From: an uncultured candidate division Zixibacteria bacterium
Lineage (GTDB): Bacteria > Zixibacteria > MSB-5A5 > GN15 > PGXB01
NCBI GenBank assembly: GCA_937925655.1
Contig: CALAMC010000026.1
Span: 1-15,744, forward strand
Length of the DNA: 15,744 nucleotides
Reading direction: 5' to 3'
A program made the translations under genes and the position numbers. The notes below the pieces were generated by a model. The model was not told where the DNA came from. It did no database searches and was given only the letters and a program-made list of their open reading frames with translations. Below, one piece after another: positions 1 through 7,704 of this stretch. Every line of letters begins with the position of its first letter. Within the stretch, counting starts at the first letter, position 1.

Positions 1-26
1 GTAATCGTCTTCTCGTTGTCTGCCAT
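1..26 (-). CDS. Start of a further tail-region gene (3' end outside window)
   Basis: Nine bases after the tip gene's stop, an ATG at 26 is preceded by TAGGGG with six bases of spacing and opens the frame MADNEKTI, which runs off the left edge. It continues the same operon, so a tail tip or fibre gene is likely, but eight codons cannot identify it. Confidence 0.6.
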
Positions 27-35
27 AGGTTACCC

Positions 36-2276
36 CTAAAATAATTCTATCGCTGTTATTGTCGTTGCATCAATGGATTGCTCCAAACCGATTACCAAAA
101 ACTGTTTACCCGACCATGATTCATCGAAGCACTTCAAATGAAGGTCGGCTGTGTTCGAATCAATCTCAATCCAATCGCCTATTTCAAGATCGGCATTCAT
201 AAAATAAGGCGTCTCGAATTCGATAATATTATGCTGGTGCGCCCAGATGCCATTGCCATTTGAATCGGAACCGTCGGCTTTTTTTACAAGATGCCGGGCC
301 ACATGCTGGGCAGACGTACCGTTAATGTTCGGCCATTTCACTTCCCATGCAACATTGCTGCCGGACCCGGAATTGGAATACTCGTCATAGTCCCGATAGA
401 GATCGCCATACTCCTGCTGGTAACGGGAGTTGACGTTGAGCTGCTTGACCCAATGGTCGGACTTCGTGATTTTGATATTGCCGTCGATGACATCCCACCA
501 CTTGATTGTCCGCATTGTGGTTGGAGTCTCATCGTTCAGGGGTATAAGTTTCGCTTTGCCTACGGCTCCGAAGAAATAGGCAAACGTGGACTGCTCGGCG
601 AGCTGCCGAATGGCATCGGTCACCATCATGGCATTTTCGTCATGCAGATTTATTCTGGCCTTGACTGAAGTATTCTCGGCATCTATAAACGAAGTTAAAT
701 CCAAGTCGTCATTGGCCATACCAAGGAAGGTTCTCAGCATTGATTCTATAATTCCGGCCGGGTCTTCGATGCAGTCGCCGCTGGCGTAGTTAGATGACCG
801 GCTGGTGATCCACGAACCATATTCCATGCCATCAACTTCAGCAAACACGCCTTTGAAATTTTCCCGGCAGTCGCAGGACAATTGAATCAATATACTGGCG
901 ATTTGGAGAAGATCATAATTAAGCGTAATGCCGTCACATTCGGTATCTCTGGTCTCGGTGATATATATACGGATAAGATTAGGTGCGTTTCCGCTAACAT
1001 CACTTGAATATAATTGCAACGCACTATTTGCTGGCATTATCTCGAAGTCATTCGAATCGGCCTCGAAAACGCTGGCCACGGCTGTATCCCTTGAAGACTT
1101 CAAGGTCGTGACTATATCTTGGTTAGGATAGTTTTCTTTGACAACGCAAAATGATATTGTGGCAGTTTCTCCGTTTACATTCGTACCCGCCCCGGTTTTA
1201 AGCAAAAACATCATATATCCTGTGCCGTACTTTGTATCCATGACACCCATAGCCCAGTCGCCATAATCAAAAAGTAATTGAAACTTGCCAAAAAGAACTG
1301 GATCGGGTTCTAAGTCGTCACGGGTATCATACACCGTCGCCTTTGTGTTTTGATTGGCATCCCAGATATTTTCCGGCGACATCGCGGTTATCTCATCACC
1401 CTCATCGTTGTCACCCGAACCGTAATATGCTTTCGGATACCAGAAGAAATTGAGCCATGAAGCCTTGTATGAAATCGGCAGAATATATGTTCCCCGACCA
1501 CTATCGTCGAGCGTTCCGGTCGGGTCGGTTACATATACACCAACATTCGGACCGCCGAGCGAATTATTCAAAGCTGTACCTATCGCATGAACGACATGAT
1601 CGGCGATCACATACTTGGGCGGATCATCTGCACTGACCGGGACAGCCACCGCCAAACCGTCATGCTGGAACGTTAACTCATAGCCGGAAACATTATCGAG
1701 GCTGCGATAACCATCATAACAGGAATTGAATTTTCCATAAACGATCGGGATTTTCTTTTTCGCGTATTCCGCAAGGGCATCCGAGTAGATATCCCCAACA
1801 ACCGTACTCGGTAGTCGGAAGTCTTTTTTGTAGCTCTTATCGTAAACCTTAAACTTAATTGATGATGTTGTCACTTCTATCGGATCGAGAATGTCCCCCT
1901 TGAATAGCATCAGACAATCATCGGGAAAAGTCGCCACGTCATAGCCGCAAAGCAAATAGACCAAAACCTCATTACCCTGAATCCCCGCCAAATCCTCGGA
2001 CGGCCGTATCCACGTTGCCCCGCTTTTCCGGTATGGTGCATTAGATAGTTGCACCGACATCGAGGCCACTGCCCATTTCTTTGTGAATATATCCAGCGTC
2101 TCCCGCTTCAAATCCCTCGGTGCATCGAGTCCGCCATAAATATGCGTCGTGCCGAAGTTCATTTCACGATCCGAAAAATACCAGGTCGAAGCTCCATCAG
2201 TCAGTTTGACGATAACGTGACATGGTGCATCGGCACGGTTCTTATTCCTCGCGAATTGTGTTGACGTGGATAGCAT
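36..2276 (-). CDS. Large tail tip / baseplate hub-like protein
   Basis: A 746-residue protein that follows the distal-tail gene with a one-base start/stop overlap. The N-terminal 190 residues (KRETLDIFTKKWAVASMSVQ, LFKGDILDPIEVTTSSIKFK, then KKKIPIVYGKF at 172-182) have the pattern of tail-tip hub proteins, where a KxIPxVYG motif is frequent. A long middle section (about 200-465) is rich in beta structure and aromatic residues and contains ENIWDANQNTKATVYD (302-317), which recalls the discoidin motif of the preceding gene. The C-terminal part (DPAGIIESMLRTFLG at 505-519, NAMMVTDAIRQLAEQSTFAY, LEIGDWIEID) looks like a second hub segment. It probably contacts the cell surface or holds the receptor-binding fibre. 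No enzymatic motif was recognised. The stop is TAG. Confidence 0.6.
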   Translation of the reverse strand: MLSTSTQFARNKNRADAPCHVIVKLTDGASTWYFSDREMNFGTTHIYGGLDAPRDLKRETLDIFTKKWAVASMSVQLSNAPYRKSGATWIRPSEDLAGIQGNEVLVYLLCGYDVATFPDDCLMLFKGDILDPIEVTTSSIKFKVYDKSYKKDFRLPSTVVGDIYSDALAEYAKKKIPIVYGKFNSCYDGYRSLDNVSGYELTFQHDGLAVAVPVSADDPPKYVIADHVVHAIGTALNNSLGGPNVGVYVTDPTGTLDDSGRGTYILPISYKASWLNFFWYPKAYYGSGDNDEGDEITAMSPENIWDANQNTKATVYDTRDDLEPDPVLFGKFQLLFDYGDWAMGVMDTKYGTGYMMFLLKTGAGTNVNGETATISFCVVKENYPNQDIVTTLKSSRDTAVASVFEADSNDFEIMPANSALQLYSSDVSGNAPNLIRIYITETRDTECDGITLNYDLLQIASILIQLSCDCRENFKGVFAEVDGMEYGSWITSRSSNYASGDCIEDPAGIIESMLRTFLGMANDDLDLTSFIDAENTSVKARINLHDENAMMVTDAIRQLAEQSTFAYFFGAVGKAKLIPLNDETPTTMRTIKWWDVIDGNIKITKSDHWVKQLNVNSRYQQEYGDLYRDYDEYSNSGSGSNVAWEVKWPNINGTSAQHVARHLVKKADGSDSNGNGIWAHQHNIIEFETPYFMNADLEIGDWIEIDSNTADLHLKCFDESWSGKQFLVIGLEQSIDATTITAIELF

Positions 2277-3076
2277 TAGAAATATTCCCCTTCCGTGATA
2301 TAGGGAACGCTCTTAAATTCCAGTGTCGCATCATAGAATTGATAAGCCGTTTCCTCGCAATTATATCCGGTCAGCATACAAAGAGTGAATACCCCGAATG
2401 CCGCGTTATAGACGAAAAGATTCGCTCCGCCTAACAAGTCAGCAATTACATTATCGAAAGCCGTCTTCATGGTTGAATTGATAAGCCGGAAACTCCGATA
2501 TTTATTCGTTACCGGGTTTTGCCCAAGCAATTTGACTATATCCCGGCCATCCTGCATTTCGGTTCGAACGACCGGATATGACGGGGTATCCGTGATTGGA
2601 TATTCCGCACCATAAGACAATTCACGCTTGGTCAATAGAAGTATTTGGCTGATTTTGGGGACGGTCGCAATATCACTGATGGCAATTTTCAGATAACGAT
2701 TTGTGGCCGCCGCCGCCAGTTCGGTGAAGACGACCAAAGCACCGTCGCCCATATTTACTCCCGACCCGGGCGAAAATGCCCAAGTCCCGATATTGCTGCC
2801 CCAATTCACTTTGTCCGTCGATTGATATAGGGTAAAGTCCATCCCGAGTGCGCATGATGCATAATTGGGAATCCATAGGGCCAGACGATTTACGGAAATC
2901 GTCGTCACCCCGGTGTCGATGACAATTTCTTTCGTCCCGGTATTATTATCCGCCTGCCAATAGGTATTCATGTTCTGATCGAAAAGATTGTTTTTATCCG
3001 TTCCAGTTTCGCTATCCGTCACGGAATCGGCAAAAGCCTTTTGATTATACTTGGCGGTGTAGATATTAACTGACAT
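2276..3076 (-). CDS. Distal tail-like protein with N-terminal discoidin-like domain
   Basis: A 266-residue protein immediately after the tape measure, the place of the distal tail (Dit) protein that caps the tube and holds the tip. Residues about 15-155 resemble an F5/8 type C (discoidin, galactose-binding) beta sandwich: NNLFDQNMNTYWQAD (29-43), IVIDTG, VNRLALWIPNY, FTLYQSTDKVNW, then RYLKIAISD and ISQILLL. Such domains often bind sugars. The C-terminal third (RTEMQDGRDIVKLLG, SFRLINSTMKTAFDNVIADL, YDATLEFKSVPYI) fits a tail-tip adaptor. It starts at ATG 3076, overlapping the tape measure, and ends with TAA overlapping the next ATG. The discoidin call is based on motif spacing; the Dit role rests on position. 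Confidence 0.65.
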   Translation of the reverse strand: MSVNIYTAKYNQKAFADSVTDSETGTDKNNLFDQNMNTYWQADNNTGTKEIVIDTGVTTISVNRLALWIPNYASCALGMDFTLYQSTDKVNWGSNIGTWAFSPGSGVNMGDGALVVFTELAAAATNRYLKIAISDIATVPKISQILLLTKRELSYGAEYPITDTPSYPVVRTEMQDGRDIVKLLGQNPVTNKYRSFRLINSTMKTAFDNVIADLLGGANLFVYNAAFGVFTLCMLTGYNCEETAYQFYDATLEFKSVPYITEGEYF

Positions 3077-4745
3077 AGCCGACCGCTCCGCCCGTTAAAG
3101 TTTTGCGTGAAGTCTGAATAGTCGTGATGCCATAGCGCGATTCCTTTTCTATGGCTGGGATAATGGTACGTCGCACCGATAAAGATGTCATCGCGCCCGA
3201 TGCCTGACCGCCCGAAATACTTCCTGCGATGGCGACGCCAAGGTTCTGTTCTTGTATGCTGGAAAGAACGCCGCTTCCGAAGTAATACCCAAAGTCGCGG
3301 CCCTGTTGCCATGCGAATCTGTCGTTAGCGGCGACATCAAAGATTTTCAATAACCCGAGAAACTTAGGCACGAGTCTCGTTGCGAGATTTGAAAGAACTC
3401 CCTCAATAAATATTTGCACAAAATCGGCCAGCATATTTTTCAAAACGCCATTCGATTGTGTATGTATAAATTTCCACGAAGCAACAACCCGCTGGGCCAT
3501 GCGCTGAGAAGCTCCGGAAATGGCATTGAAATATCCATTTGTAATGGAATTATTTATTTCAAGAACGGTCTGATTGACGGTTTCCGTTGCCAGTTTGAAA
3601 TTCCCCTCGAACGCGATCCCCATTTCGTTGGCCATTTCGATTATGCGAACAATTTGCTCTTCGGTCAATTCGAGGTTCGTCACAAGATAATTGACGCCCT
3701 TATCCGCGAGGTCGATGAGAATATCCCGGGTCCGCTCGGTTTCTTCGTTCTGCGCGAGCATGGCGGATAAGAAATTTTCGGACGATGAAGTCAACACCGG
3801 AAATCGCTGGTCTATTATTTCAAACGATTCAGCCAGCTTTTTATTTTCTTCAGTGACTTCCTTTGTTTTGGTTCGGGCCGCCTCCATTACTTTCAATGCT
3901 TCCATAGCACCGGACTTTTGGGCATCATTAATAAGATTGACAGTTGAAACCAGACGCCCCTGTTCACCGAACATCCCCGTCGCCAGAATCCAATCCTTAA
4001 CCCAATCCAACAATGAACGGTCAGATTCTTCGACTATCTTTTTATACATTGTCCAACCAACGATGACATCATTCAGATTTTTAGTATATTGGGTAAGGGC
4101 TGGCAGTATAGCACCGCCAATAGATTCTTCCAGATCACCGAGATTTTCTTTGAATAACTTCAATTGTCCCGCATACGTATTCAATTGTGCTTTAGCCGCC
4201 CCGCCGAATTTCTCATTTATCTGGCGCATGGCTTCATTGAATTTCTGGCTTTTCGGGATCGATTCGTCAATGATAATGCCATACCGGGAAAGCGTCGCGG
4301 TGTAACCCTCGGAAGCCTTTATCAATAAATCGACCGCCGTTTTCATATCAATATGTTTGCCCGCCGACAAGTCGGCTGCCATCCGAGTTATATTGAATGA
4401 TTCGGCCAGTGAATTATTGGCATCAACAAGCATTTGCACCGATTGACCGGCCAGTTCGTCAGATATGCCAGTCGTGCGTTGAAGTTCTGAGGCAAAAGCC
4501 TGGATTGCGGGAATGTTTTCTTTGACGGCGAAGCCATGCCGGTCAAGGGACGCCGCGACATCATTCCAGACCTTTTCCGATTCGGCGGCCTTGTTGATAA
4601 TGTCGCTTATGACAGATGTCACGCCCTGCCAGCCAAGGTACGCGGCGCCAATGCCGACAACGGCTGACTGCAATTTCGCCAGCGTCGGGGTTGCCCGGTC
4701 TTTTGCACCAATCAGGAGTTCAAGTTTTTCTTGACTTGTTGCCAC
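3066..4745 (-). CDS. Tail tape measure protein
   Basis: A 559-residue protein directly after the chaperone genes that sets tail length and is ejected with the DNA. The N-terminal half has the classic phage tape measure core: AAESEKVWNDVAASLDRHG, then RYGIIIDESIPKSQKFNEAM (about 163-182), NEKFGGAAKAQLNTYAGQ and LEESIGGAILPAL. The chain is largely alpha-helical with a hydrophobic, probably membrane-interacting region at about 440-470. It is short for the family. At roughly 0.15 nm per residue it would give a tail of some 80 nm (inference). The start is GTG at 4745 with GAGG nine bases upstream, overlapping the T frame. Its stop overlaps the next gene's start by 11 bases. Confidence 0.92.
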   Translation of the reverse strand: MATSQEKLELLIGAKDRATPTLAKLQSAVVGIGAAYLGWQGVTSVISDIINKAAESEKVWNDVAASLDRHGFAVKENIPAIQAFASELQRTTGISDELAGQSVQMLVDANNSLAESFNITRMAADLSAGKHIDMKTAVDLLIKASEGYTATLSRYGIIIDESIPKSQKFNEAMRQINEKFGGAAKAQLNTYAGQLKLFKENLGDLEESIGGAILPALTQYTKNLNDVIVGWTMYKKIVEESDRSLLDWVKDWILATGMFGEQGRLVSTVNLINDAQKSGAMEALKVMEAARTKTKEVTEENKKLAESFEIIDQRFPVLTSSSENFLSAMLAQNEETERTRDILIDLADKGVNYLVTNLELTEEQIVRIIEMANEMGIAFEGNFKLATETVNQTVLEINNSITNGYFNAISGASQRMAQRVVASWKFIHTQSNGVLKNMLADFVQIFIEGVLSNLATRLVPKFLGLLKIFDVAANDRFAWQQGRDFGYYFGSGVLSSIQEQNLGVAIAGSISGGQASGAMTSLSVRRTIIPAIEKESRYGITTIQTSRKTLTGGAVGYVS

Positions 4746-5076
4746 GGCGCTTTTCCTCTTCCATCATTATCCGGTATTCCTCGGCCCGGATTATATCGCA
4801 GACCTGCAAGTATATTGCAGGCAAGGCATAATATTCTTCAGGTGTCGCAACCCGATTGCCGCCGTCGGTCGCCCGATAGAGGCGTATGGCCTCCCGCGAA
4901 AACGCCGAGATAAGCGGGAGCGGACAAAGGCCAATTTGCTCGAAGATGACCATATCGGGAATGGCCTGATTCTGCGCTCCGTCTCTATATGCTTGCAGGG
5001 CCGTCTCATAATTGTCCTTCGTTATGGTTATCGGTCCGGTCAGACGGTCGTCTAATCGAACCGATTCTTTTTGCAT
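4720..5076 (-). CDS. Tail chaperone T domain, possible stand-alone start
   Basis: The T frame also contains an ATG at 5076 that overlaps the G stop (TGATG), which could give a free 118-residue protein (MQKESVRLDDRLTG...) by reinitiation. The upstream sequence has only a weak GGCGG. Given the complete slippery site and stem-loop upstream, I expect the domain to be made mainly as the GT fusion; a simple gene finder would report it from this ATG. The coding nature of the frame is well supported either way: it ends in a charged tail (IMMEEEKRRGNKSRKT) and abuts the tape measure. Confidence 0.6.
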   Translation of the reverse strand: MQKESVRLDDRLTGPITITKDNYETALQAYRDGAQNQAIPDMVIFEQIGLCPLPLISAFSREAIRLYRATDGGNRVATPEEYYALPAIYLQVCDIIRAEEYRIMMEEEKRRGNKSRKT

Positions 5077-5495
5077 CAGGCAGTGCCGCCGTCCTTCGCA
5101 GCTCGTACAGTCCCAACTACCTTTAGAGTGCTGGATTCTGACGAGCAACCGGAGTTTTTTGATTCGCCCTCGGAAATAGTGCAACTATTGAATATCTCGA
5201 AGGCTATCCGCATATAATCAGCCGGGTCGGCAATCAATTCCATGAGTTGTTCGGGTTGTATTTCGGGGTTCTCGACCCGGATAATTGAGCGTGATAATAC
5301 TGGTTGAATTTTATCGAGGCGCCGGACTATCTCAAGAGTGGCCTTTTGAGTGTCCATATCCTTGCGGAGTTTAACTTCCGAAAGCTCCACTCCGAGCAAG
5401 GTTTGGTCGCGCCCGTTCAGTTGACGGTAATAAATCTTCGTGCCATCGATTTCGATGCACTTCTCTTGCTTCGGGTCAATCAGTCTCATCGGCAT
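4720..5495 (-). CDS. Frameshifted tail assembly chaperone fusion, gpGT-like
   Basis: A -1 shift at the heptamer 5160-5154 joins the first 114 codons of the G-like frame to 144 codons of the next frame, giving a 258-residue GT protein (lambda gpGT is 279). The T frame is open upstream of the slip site and lacks a credible start there: its only in-frame candidate in the overlap is a TTG at 5184 with no ribosome-binding site. The T part (YETALQAYRDGAQNQ, EYYALPAIYLQVCDIIRAEE) resembles chaperone T domains that bind tape measure and tube subunits. Its end overlaps the tape measure start by 26 bases. Frameshifting in this gene pair is known across many siphoviruses; here it is inferred from sequence. 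Confidence 0.82.
5076..5495 (-). CDS. Tail assembly chaperone, lambda gpG-like
   Basis: A 139-residue protein in the position and of the size of lambda gpG (140 residues). The opening, with EIDGTKIYYRQLNGRDQTLL, resembles the start of many tail chaperones. It would coat the tape measure before tube assembly and is not expected in the finished virion. It starts at ATG 5495 with AAGGA about ten bases upstream, 19 bases after the tail tube stop. Near its 3' end lies a canonical -1 slippery heptamer, and most of the sequence after it (S/G/T-rich, then RAAKDGGTA) looks unconstrained, as expected for the part that overlaps the T frame. Confidence 0.85.
   Translation of the reverse strand: MPMRLIDPKQEKCIEIDGTKIYYRQLNGRDQTLLGVELSEVKLRKDMDTQKATLEIVRRLDKIQPVLSRSIIRVENPEIQPEQLMELIADPADYMRIAFEIFNSCTISEGESKNSGCSSESSTLKVVGTVRAAKDGGTA
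5101..5146 (-). promoter_or_regulatory. Stem-loop that probably stimulates frameshifting
   Basis: Seven bases after the slippery site, GCTCGTCAG (5146-5138) pairs with CTG-T-ACGAGC (5110-5101), giving nine pairs with one bulged T. A further TCC/GGG pairing inside is possible. A spacer of 5-9 bases is typical for -1 stimulators. The pairing is seen in the sequence; the stimulating role is inferred. Confidence 0.72.
5154..5160 (-). promoter_or_regulatory. -1 ribosomal slippery site A AAA AAC
   Basis: The minus strand reads TCA AAA AAC in the G frame, a perfect X XXY YYZ heptamer. After slippage the next codon is CTC in the T frame. The direction (-1) agrees with the relative frames of the two ORFs. 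Confidence 0.9.
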
Positions 5496-5514
5496 TGTTC
5501 AGTCATCCTTATTT

Positions 5515-6558
5515 TTACCAGGCCCGGTCAACGGCATCGGCCAGAATGATGGTCATTTGCTCAACCGAATTGGCCGCGTCGCCAACAATAGCCCCGGTAA
5601 TATTCAGGGCAAAGATTCCGCCCTCGCCCTCGATTCGTTTGGCTTCCTTTACTATACCCCCGAAATAGAAATACAGGTCTCCATCGACCGTTCCCGGGGT
5701 AGCGTTTCCCCAGCGCAGTTTGAATTTATTGATTGTCCCGGTCCGCCAGTCGGCTTCGATAGCTTGGGCCTCTGTGCCAAAAAGCAAGGTGAAATTGAAA
5801 GTTCCCTTTCGGTTTCGGATTCCGTACGACTGGATATTGCCGGAATCATTACCAACCGGCACGACTTCCTGCGTCAATTCCCATGACTGCGCGCCGATCA
5901 TGGTCACGGTCGTGTCGCCCGAACCATAATCGATAATCATAGTGCAATCGCGGTAATGAAACCGGCTGATTGCGGACCGCGCCCATGTCCCCGTATTCGG
6001 AGCGAAATTGACGGCTGGCGCCCCCCTCCCGCGCCAGGTCTGCGTCAATTCCAGATAGCCGTCAACAGGAAGATTGAAAGCGAGTTTGTCGGCTCCGATG
6101 CAGTCCTTTATTTTCAGACCTCCCGAAGCCGTTGGATCCTTGAATCCGAAGGTTGCGAAATAGCCGGCGTTGGCGGTGAAATCCGGTTGTGTCGCCGGGA
6201 AGGTATAGGTCTTGGCATAGGGTGTCGATGCCCCCTCGCTGACATTCTGCATGAAGCCATAAATCAAAGGTGCAGCATCATTCTTGCGAAGTCCCCCGAC
6301 CGTCGCAATGTCGAACGTCGGCATACTGCCCTTGACATCATTCTGATGATTGGCGATGTCATCATCCCGGTTGCCGGTATAATTGGAATTGCCCTCGCGG
6401 ATTTTGACATCTTCTTTGACTTCGACTGATTGAACCGCCAACTCCAAAAAGTCGGCGGTGTCGGCGGTCGCCGTGCCCCAAGCGGCTTGCTCCGGCACGC
6501 CGGTAACTTTCGCAATACCAACCTTTGCATCCGCAACATCATAAATTGTTAGTGCCAT
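5515..6558 (-). CDS. Major tail (tube) protein
   Basis: A 347-residue, beta-rich, low-cysteine protein directly upstream of the G/GT chaperone pair and tape measure, the standard position of the tail tube subunit. Typical features are the N-terminal VAKVTGVPEQ-like opening (GIAKVTGVPEQAAWG), the residue 40-60 stretch (AVQSVEVKEDVKIREG), LAFNLPVDGYLELTQTW in the middle and IFALNITGAIVGD near the end. It stacks in rings around the tape measure to form the tail shaft. The start at ATG 6558 follows the previous TAA by one base, with GAGG nine bases upstream. The identification is by position plus general composition; no sheath gene follows, which supports a non-contractile tail. Confidence 0.8.
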   Translation of the reverse strand: MALTIYDVADAKVGIAKVTGVPEQAAWGTATADTADFLELAVQSVEVKEDVKIREGNSNYTGNRDDDIANHQNDVKGSMPTFDIATVGGLRKNDAAPLIYGFMQNVSEGASTPYAKTYTFPATQPDFTANAGYFATFGFKDPTASGGLKIKDCIGADKLAFNLPVDGYLELTQTWRGRGAPAVNFAPNTGTWARSAISRFHYRDCTMIIDYGSGDTTVTMIGAQSWELTQEVVPVGNDSGNIQSYGIRNRKGTFNFTLLFGTEAQAIEADWRTGTINKFKLRWGNATPGTVDGDLYFYFGGIVKEAKRIEGEGGIFALNITGAIVGDAANSVEQMTIILADAVDRAW

Positions 6559-6559
6559 G

Positions 6560-6778
6560 TTATTCGTCCTCTTCTTTCTTGACTTTTTCAGGGGTCACGG
6601 CCTCGGCATAATTATGCCGAATCAGATAATCGCCGGTTTCCTTGTCCACATCGACGACCTTGCCGATTTGTAAATCCCGATAATCCTGAACGGATATGCC
6701 GGGAATCGTGGCAAGCCGGGGCATCCGCTTATAAAGCTTATTCCCCTTATCTTCTGTCACGACGGCTCTTATAAACAT
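6560..6778 (-). CDS. Small hypothetical protein before the tail tube gene
   Basis: A 72-residue protein starting at ATG 6778, with GAGGT six bases upstream. The middle reads IGKVVDVDKETGDYLIRHNY followed by AEAV, and the C-terminus is highly charged (KVKKEEDE). It resembles the 69-residue protein downstream of the capsid gene (pattern: G-V-x-x-VD-x-x-x-G-x-x-LI/LL-x-x-x-x-x-x-V). No function is recognised. It ends one base before the tail tube ATG, and its last codons contain the GAGG that serves that gene. Confidence 0.75.
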   Translation of the reverse strand: MFIRAVVTEDKGNKLYKRMPRLATIPGISVQDYRDLQIGKVVDVDKETGDYLIRHNYAEAVTPEKVKKEEDE

Positions 6779-6787
6779 ATTTTACCT

Positions 6788-7702
6788 CTATGCTTGTGCA
6801 TAATCATGCGTTATTTTCAATGTTATCTTCAACTGGCCGCCAACCGTATTGGACTCGGCAAATTCCATGTTCGGTTCGAAGCCGGATATTTCGGCGATCC
6901 GATAACCGTCGCCAAGATTCTCATGGGCGAAAAACCAGTTTGCTATGGATTCAAGCAGGCGGGCGTTGATTTCGTTGTCGTTGTATCGCCCGCGATAATG
7001 GGTATGGACCCGGATTGAATACGTGATGTTGTTCGTAATGACCGGAGCGCCGCCATAAACGCCGACTGTCTCCGGCGTCGAATCCTCAAAGTCAATCGAG
7101 ACTGCCTTCATTCGCATACTGGCCTTTTGGTGCCGGTCATAGAGATAATCAAAGTCTGGCGTATAGCTGCCGGAGATAGCGGTCTTGGCAAGGGCAAGCT
7201 GATTATACAGTTTGGTCTTTCCATCGATAATGGCATCATTCGTGCCATATGGCCCCGTCAGCGTTGCCGCAGTGTTATTGTTTGTGTCGTAGTAAATAAT
7301 CTCAAAGGATATTTGAATCTCCGCCTTGTTTTCGCTCTCGGATAAATTGGTTTCCATCCCGGTAATTTGAATATCGAGGGCATACGTCCCGAGGGCTGGC
7401 GACGAATAAATGACCTTTTTGACATCATCGGCGAGCTTGACCGTCTTGCCCTTCAAGTCGTTGGTTTCCTTCAGGCTGCCGATAATAAGACCATTGATTG
7501 TGTACTGCAACTCGGTCTCGGCTTCGCTGTTGACCCGCTCGCCGGTTTCGTAGATGTGCAGGGATGGCTTTTTCTCATTGTCCAAATCAATGGCTTGCGA
7601 ATAACGGGAGACCGTTCGAACGTCGGTATTATAGCCGTTGGCAATCGTTATGGCCTTGAGTGCCGTTATGAGATTATCCAATATGTCATTTTTGATGGAC
7701 AT
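6788..7702 (-). CDS. Putative tail terminator-like protein with two tandem domains
   Basis: A 304-residue protein placed where a tail terminator (lambda gpU type) is expected, between the gp10-like and tail tube genes. The chosen start is ATG 7702 (MSIKND), two bases after the previous stop; a TTG at 7714 in the same frame would only add VVIM-type residues. The two halves look alike. Each begins with a helix, has a strand such as TELQYTINGLIIG (first half) or NNITYSIRVHTHY (second half), then a helix, then a closing hairpin: TGMETNLSESENKAEIQISF in the first half, SGFEPNMEFAESNTVGGQLK in the second. Terminators usually have a single domain of about 130-150 residues, so this looks like an internal duplication. 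The assignment rests on position and fold pattern. Confidence 0.55.
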   Translation of the reverse strand: MSIKNDILDNLITALKAITIANGYNTDVRTVSRYSQAIDLDNEKKPSLHIYETGERVNSEAETELQYTINGLIIGSLKETNDLKGKTVKLADDVKKVIYSSPALGTYALDIQITGMETNLSESENKAEIQISFEIIYYDTNNNTAATLTGPYGTNDAIIDGKTKLYNQLALAKTAISGSYTPDFDYLYDRHQKASMRMKAVSIDFEDSTPETVGVYGGAPVITNNITYSIRVHTHYRGRYNDNEINARLLESIANWFFAHENLGDGYRIAEISGFEPNMEFAESNTVGGQLKITLKITHDYAQA

Positions 7703-7704
7703 TA

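Noticed and set aside
3691..4305. Plus-strand frame of 204 codons opposite the tape measure gene
   Set aside because: Antisense to a well-supported gene, low-complexity Ser-rich product, no domain pattern, no ribosome-binding site seen.
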